From Dialister sp. UBA734 (GTDB taxonomy: Bacteria; Bacillota; Negativicutes; Veillonellales; Dialisteraceae), in the NCBI GenBank assembly GCA_002297935.1, contig DBLC01000167.1, positions 3,043 through 8,175 of the forward strand: DNA of 5,133 bases, given 5' to 3'. A program made the position numbers and the translations under genes. This document shows, one piece after another, positions 1 to 4,383 of this stretch (positions within the stretch are counted from its first letter, which is position 1; the number at the start of each line of letters is the position of its first letter). The notes under the pieces were generated by a model that had not been told where the DNA came from, made no database searches, and saw nothing but the letters and a program-made list of their open reading frames with translations.

Positions 1-13
1 AATCAGTGTTTCC

Positions 14-72
14 CTAGTGACTAGTGACTGGTGACTAGGAAAATGCATTCCAGTCACTAGTCACCAGTCACT
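14..72. repeat. Hairpin of 8-base GTGACTRG tandem units
   Basis: The left half (14-39) is built from head-to-tail 8-base units alternating GTGACTAG and GTGACTGG. The right half (50-72) carries the complementary units. A perfect 16-base inverted match joins 23-38 to 57-72 with an 18-base loop; shifted registers (for example 18-31 with 50-63) pair almost as well. The same units recur at 2521-2548 and 2664-2736, so this is a local member of a dispersed intergenic family. It lies just downstream of a leftward promoter (92-120), so it would be transcribed into the 5' leader of the gene left of the window. Its function is unknown. Confidence 0.85.
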
Positions 73-91
73 CTATGTTCATATTTCCTAC

Positions 92-120
92 ATTATAATC
101 AGTTGTAAACCATTGGTCAA
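92..120 (-). promoter_or_regulatory. Strong leftward sigma-70/A-type promoter
   Basis: Read on the minus strand, the -35 is TTGACC (115-120), the spacer is exactly 17 bases (98-114) and the -10 is a perfect TATAAT (92-97). Transcription would start near 85 and run left through the GTGACTRG hairpin and out of the window. It probably drives the next minus-strand gene, which suggests that gene is not simply co-transcribed with hslVU. The rest of 73-172 is AT-rich and shows no open reading frame or other structure I can support. Confidence 0.6.
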
Positions 121-172
121 CACTTTTATTTATCACGATTGACATTTTGTCCCATAACGTTTTCTTTTTTTC

Positions 173-375
173 AAAAGGTTAGCCCTTCGGGCAGGTTATC
201 CCTACAATGAAACCGCCTTTTTAACAGAACAATGAGACAGCTATCGAAAGGTTATAAAAGGTTATGGGATTACCAGATGAGTCATAACCCTTTATAACCT
301 TTTGCCAGCGGTCCCATCGTTTTGTTAAAAGAGCGATTACATTGGGTATAACCTGCCCGCAGGGCTAACCCTTTT
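173..375. repeat. 203-base imperfect palindrome (long hairpin element)
   Basis: The two arms, each about 95 bases, are imperfect reverse complements around a centre near 274. The outer parts pair AAAAGG-TTAGCCC...GGGCAGGTTAT (173-199) with 348-375. The inner parts pair AAAGGTTATAAAAGGTTATG (247-266) with 282-303. Each outer arm also holds its own small GCCC/GGGC hairpin (182-192 and 355-365). The inner motif is shared with the elements at 3229-3413 and 4170-4351. It lies immediately beyond the hslU terminator, has no coding potential I can recognise, and may extrude as a cruciform or fold as a long RNA hairpin. Confidence 0.8.
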
Positions 376-382
376 CGCCACC

Positions 383-413
383 AAAAAACGGCCAGCTCAC
401 GCTAACCGTTTTT
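383..413 (-). terminator. Rho-independent terminator of hslVU
   Basis: On the minus strand, directly after the hslU stop codon, a 10-base-pair stem (401-410 with 387-396, two G-T wobbles) closes a GTGA tetraloop of GNRA type. It is followed by a run of six T residues (complement of 383-388). On the plus strand the same stem is followed by five T residues (409-413), so it could also stop rightward transcription. Its position only a few bases past hslU indicates that the hslVU message ends here. Confidence 0.8.
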
Positions 414-417
414 GTAT

Positions 418-1773
418 TTACAATATATAATTCGAAATATCAATATTTTCTGTAATCTGCCCCAGTTTATTTCTGACGTAGTTGCCATCGATGGTAACGT
501 CTTTGTTTTCCAAGTCCGGTGCTTCAAAGGAGAGTTCTTCCAGGACCCGCTCCAGAATGGTATAGAGGCGACGCGCGCCGATGTCTTCGGTTTCTGCATT
601 CACCTGAGAAGCAATTTCCGCGATGGTGGACAGTGAATCTTCCGTGAAGGTCACTTTCACTCCTTCGGTTTCCAGAAGGGCGGTGTATTGTCGAATCAGG
701 GCCTGCCGCGGTTCGGTCAGAATCTTGCGGAGGTCTTCTTCGGTCAAGCTGGACAGTTCCACCCGAATGGGGAAACGACCTTGCAATTCCGGAATGAGAT
801 CGCTAGGTTTGGACACATGGAAGGCCCCAGCGGCCATGAAAAGAATATGATCGGTTTTCACCTGGCCGTACTTGGTCTTTACGGTGGCTCCTTCTACGAT
901 AGGAAGGATATCCCGCTGCACCCCTTCGCGAGATACATCAGGACCGCCGGAAGCGCCTGTGCGGCCAGCAATTTTATCGATTTCATCAATGAAAATAATA
1001 CCCCGTTCTTCTGCTGCATGGATGGCTTTGTCTTTCACGTATTCCATATCCACCATTTCATCGGCGGCGGCTTCTGCCAAAATAGTTTTGGCCTGACGGA
1101 CGGTGACTTTTTTCTTTTTCATCTGTTTCGGCATCATGGAAGACAGCATGCTGGCAATCTGATTGGCCTGTTCATTGTTCCCACTGGTGGTATTTCCTTT
1201 GTCTTCCACTTCGATGGTAATCTGGCGGTCATCCAGTTCGCCGTTGCGAATCCGTTCTACCAGCTGCTCTCTCCGTTCCTTTTCGCCTGCATCCATAGGC
1301 TTGTCATCTTTCTTTTCGCCAAAGATGATATCCATGGGACTTCTAGTTTCTGCCTTTTTCGTAGGCCACATGATTTCTGCAATGCGGTGAATGGCTTCTT
1401 CGTCAGCATCTTTTCCATGAAGAGACGCTTCTTCTTTTTTCACCAGCCGAACCGCTTCTTCCACCAAGTCGCGAATCATAGATTCCACATCACGGCCCAC
1501 ATAGCCCACTTCGGTGTACTTGGTGGCTTCCACTTTCACGAAAGGCGCTTTCACCAAAGTGGCAATGCGCCGCGCAATTTCTGTCTTGCCCACGCCGGTG
1601 GGTCCGATAAGGAGAATATTCTTCGGGCTAATTTCTTTCGCCAGTTCCGGTGCCAACTGTCCGGCTCTCCAGCGATTTCGAAGAGCCACTGCCACAGATT
1701 TCTTGGCAGCCTGCTGTCCTACGATGTAGTGGTCCAGGTATTCTACAATTTTACGAGGTGTTAATTCTTCCAT
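418..1773 (-). CDS. hslU: ATP-dependent protease ATPase subunit HslU (ClpY)
   Basis: This is the AAA+ unfoldase ring that feeds proteins into the HslV peptidase in the cytoplasm. In the 451-residue product I see Walker A GPTGVGKT (57-64), the central-pore GYVG loop (90-93), a lysine/glutamate-rich inserted I domain (about 110-245), Walker B IIFIDE (259-264), the QGRFPIRVEL box with the probable arginine finger R333, and a GARRL sensor-2 (399-403). The C-terminal tail ENIDISNYIL resembles the tail that docks into HslV in the known family. Length is normal (E. coli about 443). I chose the ATG at 1773 over the in-frame TTG at 1776: GGAGG lies 7 bases upstream (1781-1785), and the ATG overlaps the hslV stop as TGATG, implying translational coupling. 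A long open frame on the opposite strand is a shadow of this gene. Confidence 0.97.
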   Translation of the reverse strand: MEELTPRKIVEYLDHYIVGQQAAKKSVAVALRNRWRAGQLAPELAKEISPKNILLIGPTGVGKTEIARRIATLVKAPFVKVEATKYTEVGYVGRDVESMIRDLVEEAVRLVKKEEASLHGKDADEEAIHRIAEIMWPTKKAETRSPMDIIFGEKKDDKPMDAGEKERREQLVERIRNGELDDRQITIEVEDKGNTTSGNNEQANQIASMLSSMMPKQMKKKKVTVRQAKTILAEAAADEMVDMEYVKDKAIHAAEERGIIFIDEIDKIAGRTGASGGPDVSREGVQRDILPIVEGATVKTKYGQVKTDHILFMAAGAFHVSKPSDLIPELQGRFPIRVELSSLTEEDLRKILTEPRQALIRQYTALLETEGVKVTFTEDSLSTIAEIASQVNAETEDIGARRLYTILERVLEELSFEAPDLENKDVTIDGNYVRNKLGQITENIDISNYIL

Positions 1774-2303
1774 CAAATTTCCTCCACAATGACATTATGA
1801 TTGGTATAGACGCAAATATCAGCAGCAATATGCAAAGATTTCTCTGCGATTTCCCGGGCAGACAAATCTGTCACAGACACCAAAGCCCGCGCCGCTGCCA
1901 GCGCATAATTGCCGCCGCTACCGATAGCCAGGATGCCATCATCTGGTTCAATGACTTCGCCGCTGCCAGATACTAGAAATAGGTGCTCCCCATCGGTCAT
2001 GATGAGCAGTGCTTCCAATTTCTGCAACACCCGATCTCGTCTCCAATCCTTAGCAAATTCCACAGCAGCCCGAAGCAAATTGCCATTGCAATCGGACAGT
2101 TTCGCTTCAAATTTATCAAACAGCGCAAACGCGTCAGCTACAGAGCCAGCAAACCCGGCAATGACCTTGCCATGGTAAAGCCGGCGCACCTTGCGGGCTG
2201 TATTTTTCATAATCACCGCATTGCCCATGGTGACCTGTCCGTCCCCTGCCACTGCGGTATGTCCATCTTTCTTCACTGCTAAAATTGTCGTTGCGTGAAA
2301 CAT
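1773..2303 (-). CDS. hslV: ATP-dependent protease peptidase subunit HslV (ClpQ)
   Basis: This is the proteasome-beta-like Ntn-hydrolase that forms the double-hexamer proteolytic chamber of HslUV. The 176-residue precursor begins MFHA followed by Thr5-Thr6-Ile. By family knowledge the first four residues are removed and Thr5 becomes the catalytic N-terminal nucleophile. Supporting motifs are GDGQVT (20-25), with the conserved Asp21; the RKVRRL segment (37-42), with the catalytic-lysine equivalent at about K38; GFAGSVADAF; and AIGSGGNYAL. The catalytic threonine is as in most bacteria, not the serine reported for Bacillus ClpQ. The ATG at 2301-2303 has an AAGGAGGT ribosome binding site (2307-2314). 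The gene is first in the operon, and its stop overlaps the hslU start. Confidence 0.97.
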   Translation of the reverse strand: MFHATTILAVKKDGHTAVAGDGQVTMGNAVIMKNTARKVRRLYHGKVIAGFAGSVADAFALFDKFEAKLSDCNGNLLRAAVEFAKDWRRDRVLQKLEALLIMTDGEHLFLVSGSGEVIEPDDGILAIGSGGNYALAAARALVSVTDLSAREIAEKSLHIAADICVYTNHNVIVEEI

Positions 2304-2504
2304 ATGACCTCCTTCTTTGGCACTGCAAATCGGTTAAGTGAAACATAGGATGATTTCTTCTTCCTCAAAGTTTCTCAGGTTGCTCAAGTTTCTTAGGTTT
2401 CTCAGGTTCCTCAAATGAGATGCAAAACGCCAGACTCTCATTGAACCCCCTCACTTAACTGCATTACCATTCCGGGCCCTCCCGGATATATCTGTTCTTT
2501 TTAT
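2304..2504 (-). other. Repeat-rich probable 5' leader of hslVU
   Basis: If transcription starts near 2498, about 195 bases of leader precede hslV. It contains a GC-rich 6-base-pair hairpin TCCGGG/CCCGGA (2471-2486). A separated inverted repeat GTTAAGTGA/TCACTTAAC (2333-2341 with 2451-2459) could close the whole leader into one large stem. A smaller AATGAGA/TCTCATT hairpin spans 2414-2442. Between these lies a degenerate 9-base tandem repeat. No open frame is credible here. I do not recognise a known riboswitch or T-box. Confidence 0.4.
2361..2415. repeat. Degenerate 9-base tandem repeat (TTYCTCARG)
   Basis: Six consecutive units of about nine bases follow each other: TTCCTCAAA(G), TTTCTCAGG, TTGCTCAAG, TTTCTTAGG, TTTCTCAGG and TTCCTCAAA. 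On the minus strand, the strand of hslV, they read as purine-rich CCTGAGAAA / CTTGAGCAA units. The array sits in the probable hslVU leader. Such arrays can change copy number by slippage; that it does so here is inference. Confidence 0.75.
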
Positions 2505-2533
2505 ATTATACGGTATATGATGACTGGTGACTA
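2505..2533 (-). promoter_or_regulatory. Probable hslVU promoter
   Basis: On the minus strand there is a perfect TATAAT (2505-2510), a 17-base spacer (2511-2527) and a -35-like TAGTCA (2528-2533; four of six consensus positions). The -35 hexamer is part of the GTGACTRG repeat block. I see no better promoter between here and hslV, but the weak -35 keeps confidence moderate. Confidence 0.45.
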
Positions 2534-2548
2534 GTGACTGGTGACTGG
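2521..2548. repeat. GTGACTRG tandem units, single orientation
   Basis: About three and a half head-to-tail 8-base units (TGACTG GTGACTAG TGACTG GTGACTGG) are present, identical in type to the hairpins at 14-72 and 2664-2736. No complementary arm lies next to them. The block overlaps the -35 region of the probable hslVU promoter. Confidence 0.8.
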
Positions 2549-2552
2549 AAAA

Positions 2553-2606
2553 GTAGGCAGTAGGTGGTTAGCAGAAATCGATTACCGCCTACTGCAAACT
2601 GCTTAC
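2553..2606. repeat. GCAGTAGG-type hairpin repeat
   Basis: GCAGTAGGTGGT (2557-2568) pairs with ACCGCCTACTGC (2584-2595) over 12 positions with one G-T wobble, leaving a 15-base loop. A further GTARGCAG-like copy in reverse complement follows at 2599-2606. The base composition (TAGG/GCAG units) differs from the flanking GTGACTRG repeats, so this is a second kind of intergenic repeat nested between two copies of the first. It has no tRNA-like cloverleaf. Confidence 0.65.
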
Positions 2607-2621
2607 TCGAACATTTTTCAT

Positions 2622-2650
2622 TTGAAATATTCCTTATCAGCAAGTATCAT
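2622..2650 (+). promoter_or_regulatory. Probable promoter of the thioesterase gene
   Basis: TTGAAA (2622-2627), a 17-base spacer and TATCAT (2645-2650) give a good sigma-A-type promoter with a start near 2657. The transcript would carry the GTGACTRG hairpin (2664-2736) in its 5' leader before the GAGGT ribosome binding site at 2748-2752. Confidence 0.5.
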
Positions 2651-2663
2651 ATAAATAATATCG

Positions 2664-2736
2664 GTGACTGGTGGACTAGTGACTCGTGACTGGTAACATT
2701 ATTTTCCTAGTCACAAGTCACGAGTCACTAGTCACC
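2664..2736. repeat. GTGACTRG hairpin in the leader of the thioesterase gene
   Basis: A perfect 18-base stem joins 2674-2691 to 2716-2733, with a 24-base AT-rich loop. It is built of the same 8-base units as 14-72, including a GTGACTCG variant present in both arms. That shared variant indicates that the arms were copied or gene-converted together. The stem ends 12 bases before the ribosome binding site of the downstream gene. Confidence 0.85.
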
Positions 2737-2759
2737 ATTATAATAACGAGGTCATACCT

Positions 2760-3224
2760 ATGAGCGAAACCAAAGTCGAGCAACTCCAAACGCCAGAAGA
2801 AATCCGGCAGCATATTTTGGATATTTATTCCAAAAATCCTTTCATGTCCGATTATTTCCATATCCACATCGATGACATCCAGTGCGGTAGTGTCACAGTC
2901 AGTCTGAAAACGGATCCGAAAAAGCACAACAACCATAGAGGTCGTCTCCACGGCGGCGTCCTAGTGGCCCTGGCAGATTCCGTAACCGGTGTCACCAGTG
3001 CTTCTGTAGGTGCCTCGGTGGTCACCGTAGCCATGACTATGAACTTCATCCGCACCGCCAAACCAGGCGAAACCATCCGCGTCACCAGCCACATCACCCA
3101 CAACGGCCGCACCACTATTATTATCGCCGCTGATATGTTTGACGAAGAAAACCATCTGATGGCGAATATCCTTGCGACGATGATGGTAGTTGATCACTTC
3201 TCTGAAATTCCTCGCAGTTGGTGA
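2760..3224 (+). CDS. PaaI-family hotdog-fold acyl-CoA thioesterase
   Basis: The 154-residue protein has the size and pattern of a single-domain hotdog thioesterase, which hydrolyses acyl-CoA thioesters in the cytoplasm as a homotetramer. The diagnostic stretch is HRGRLHGGVLVALAD (59-73): His64-Gly-Gly begins the central helix, and Asp73 is at the position usual for the catalytic acid in PaaI-like enzymes. The strands SVTVSLKT (44-51) and TVAMTMNFIRTAKPGETI (89-106) are typical of the family. The natural substrate cannot be read from the sequence; YbgC/MenI-like or phenylacetyl-CoA specificities are not distinguishable. The ATG at 2760 has GAGGT at 2748-2752 with 7-base spacing. It is a single-gene unit, convergent with the flavoprotein gene. 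Confidence 0.88.
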   Translation: MSETKVEQLQTPEEIRQHILDIYSKNPFMSDYFHIHIDDIQCGSVTVSLKTDPKKHNNHRGRLHGGVLVALADSVTGVTSASVGASVVTVAMTMNFIRTAKPGETIRVTSHITHNGRTTIIIAADMFDEENHLMANILATMMVVDHFSEIPRSW

Positions 3225-3228
3225 AGAT

Positions 3229-3413
3229 AAAAGGTTATATTGTATGATTTCTATATGTGTCAATTGGATTTCATCCTGATAGTCAAAAGGTTATTATTCT
3301 ACTGATTTCAAGTAATTATAAAAAGAAAAAATACCGTTAGCATCAAGGTTATAAAAGGTTATTGAACATTTTTTGTCATTCCCTTCTATAATCTTGATAC
3401 TAGCGGTATTTTT
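3229..3413 (+). repeat. Dispersed 185-base repeat element, copy A
   Basis: It starts four bases after the thioesterase stop codon. Two AAAAGGTTAT-led units begin at 3229 and 3285, exactly 56 bases apart, followed by an 87-base imperfect palindrome (3327-3413). The second copy, at 4170-4351, has the same architecture in reverse orientation, including the 56-base spacing. In the best-aligned stretches identity is high: 30 of 37 bases at the start of the palindrome and 23 of 27 in the second unit. It encodes no protein. Confidence 0.85.
3327..3413. terminator. Bidirectional terminator between convergent genes
   Basis: AAAAATACCG (3327-3336) and CGGTATTTTT (3404-3413) close a long imperfect stem of about 40 pairs centred near 3370. 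Each strand ends the stem in a T-rich run. It lies between the thioesterase (plus) and flavoprotein (minus) genes, so it can terminate both. The stem is longer and more mismatched than a classical terminator. Confidence 0.65.
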
Positions 3414-3455
3414 ATTTGTTATACGATTGAGATTAAGAAATCGTGGATTCACATT

Positions 3456-4022
3456 TTATTCTACCAACCATTTCGCCAATTCATGGATTTCATTTATATA
3501 CTCCTCATGGGCAAGAATGTCGCCTCGTCCTGGAATTTTTGGGAATAGAATTGCCTTGGTTTTATCACAACCCATTTGTGAAAATCCAGACACAGTCCAC
3601 TTTGCATATTTTTCAGTAACGTCCACAGGACTACCCCAAAAAGAGCATACCAGTGCCCCCTTCTTTCCTGGCTTTGATGTATTACTCATCAGAGGGGCAT
3701 CCCGTTTAAAGAACGGATACCACCGTTCGATAAAGAGCTTAGCCATCGCAGAAATTTGCTGGTTATAAATCGGCGTAGCCATCACAATGGCATCACAAGT
3801 GTCCAAAACTGGAAGAAGTTTTGTATAATCATCTTTCTGGACGCACCTCTGTGTATCCTTCCCCTGACAAGCTCCACAAGCAAGGCAAAAATGAGTTTCC
3901 TTCTCTCTCATCTTGTATACAATCACTTCATGAGCCTTTAGATCCTCTGTCAGAATGCGGACGACTTGATCTGAATTTCCATTCACTCTCGGACTAGCAT
4001 CTACTAGGACTATTTTTTTCAT
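3456..4022 (-). CDS. Flavodoxin-fold FMN protein, NADPH-dependent FMN reductase / iron-sulfur flavoprotein type
   Basis: The 188-residue protein starts with a beta strand and the FMN-phosphate loop SPRVNGNSD (10-18), then has ATPIYNQQISAMAKLFIERW (82-101), the typical second FMN-contacting strand-helix of NAD(P)H-dependent oxidoreductases (flavodoxin-like fold, PF03358 family). Between them Cys46, Cys49, Cys52 and Cys60 form C-x2-C-x2-C-x7-C, followed by a DDY motif. This fits the compact cysteine motif known for iron-sulfur flavoproteins, so a 4Fe-4S cluster is possible. A role in electron transfer or reduction of quinones or other small electrophiles is plausible; the substrate is not evident. 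The ATG at 4020-4022 has AGGAGG at 4030-4035 with 7-base spacing. The gene is AT-richer than its neighbours and is bracketed by inverted repeat elements. Confidence 0.88.
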   Translation of the reverse strand: MKKIVLVDASPRVNGNSDQVVRILTEDLKAHEVIVYKMREKETHFCLACGACQGKDTQRCVQKDDYTKLLPVLDTCDAIVMATPIYNQQISAMAKLFIERWYPFFKRDAPLMSNTSKPGKKGALVCSFWGSPVDVTEKYAKWTVSGFSQMGCDKTKAILFPKIPGRGDILAHEEYINEIHELAKWLVE

Positions 4023-4046
4023 AGAATAGCCTCCTTTTTCTCCTTA

Positions 4047-4102
4047 TAGAAATAGAATAAAAAGAATACTGTCATATGTAAAATACTTATATTCTATTTC
4101 TA
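4047..4102. promoter_or_regulatory. 13-base inverted repeat bracketing the flavoprotein promoter (candidate operator)
   Basis: TAGAAATAGAATA (4047-4059) and its exact reverse complement (4090-4102) are separated by 30 bases. The gene-proximal arm overlaps the -10 hexamer; the distal arm lies just upstream of the -35. Arm centres are 43 bases apart, near four helical turns. This geometry suits a repressor binding two sites, but no regulator is encoded in the window. Confidence 0.5.
4054..4082 (-). promoter_or_regulatory. Promoter of the flavoprotein gene
   Basis: On the minus strand, -35 TTTACA (4077-4082) and -10 TATTCT (4054-4059) are separated by 17 bases. The start would be near 4047, giving a leader of about 25 bases that contains the AGGAGG site. 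The TATAAT at 4135-4140 on the plus strand has no partner -35 and was not called. Confidence 0.55.
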
Positions 4103-4169
4103 CCATTCGCAAAAGGCATTTCTTAACAAAAGTATATAATACGAATAATACCAGTTTATGCATCAAACA

Positions 4170-4255
4170 AAAAACACCGCTAGTAGCAGATTATGAAGGG
4201 CTATGAAAAAAATCATGTAATAACCCTTTATACCCCTGACATTAGCGGTATTTTT
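4170..4255. terminator. Palindromic terminator of the sulfhydrylase gene
   Basis: AAAAACACCGC (4170-4180) pairs with GCGGTATTTTT (4245-4255), the ends of an imperfect stem centred near 4212. On the minus strand the stem is followed by six T residues, as expected for a rho-independent terminator of the upstream sulfhydrylase gene. The plus strand also ends in five T residues. Confidence 0.65.
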
Positions 4256-4351
4256 CTATGTAACATAATTGAAATCAGTAGAATTATAACCCCTACCTAA
4301 TCCGTTCAAAGCAAAGTGCCACAAACGGAATCAGCAGAATCATAACCTTTT
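4170..4351 (-). repeat. Dispersed repeat element, copy B (inverted)
   Basis: Read on the minus strand it repeats the layout of 3229-3413: two AAAAGGTTAT-like units starting at 4351 and 4295 (56 bases apart), then an 86-base imperfect palindrome. The two units are visible on the plus strand as a direct repeat (4271-4290 and 4327-4346, 17 of 20 identical). It follows the sulfhydrylase stop codon by about 32 bases. Together with the promoter region it accounts for most of the gene-free stretch 4023-4383. Confidence 0.85.
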
Positions 4352-4383
4352 ACCAATCCATTTGAATCACAAGCGACTCAATC

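Noticed and set aside
14..72. Possible CRISPR-like repeats here and at 2521-2736
   Set aside because: The units are 8 bases and contiguous, with no unique spacers of regular length and no cas genes.
139..144. TTGACA on the plus strand as a rightward promoter
   Set aside because: No -10-like hexamer lies at 16-18 bases, and there is no plus-strand gene downstream.
688..1764. Long plus-strand open frame (358 codons) opposite hslU
   Set aside because: hslU on the other strand carries every family motif in order. The antisense product is a His/Phe-rich string with no recognisable domain or ribosome binding site.
2134..2346. Minus-strand open frame overlapping the start of hslV
   Set aside because: It is the shifted frame of hslV and its leader, with no motifs. 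The hslV start has an AAGGAGGT site and a full family match.
2553..2606. Possible tRNA or small structured RNA gene
   Set aside because: Only one stem with repeats; no cloverleaf, no T-loop GTTCRA and no acceptor pairing.
2739..2744. Perfect TATAAT just before the thioesterase gene
   Set aside because: A start about 7 bases downstream would fall within the GAGGT ribosome binding site, and no -35 is found. The promoter at 2622-2650 is better.
2961..3263. Minus-strand open frame opposite the thioesterase
   Set aside because: It mirrors the PaaI-type gene, has no ribosome binding site and no recognisable motif.
3373..3768. Plus-strand open frame opposite the flavoprotein
   Set aside because: It begins inside the terminator palindrome and runs antisense to a gene with clear FMN-binding motifs.
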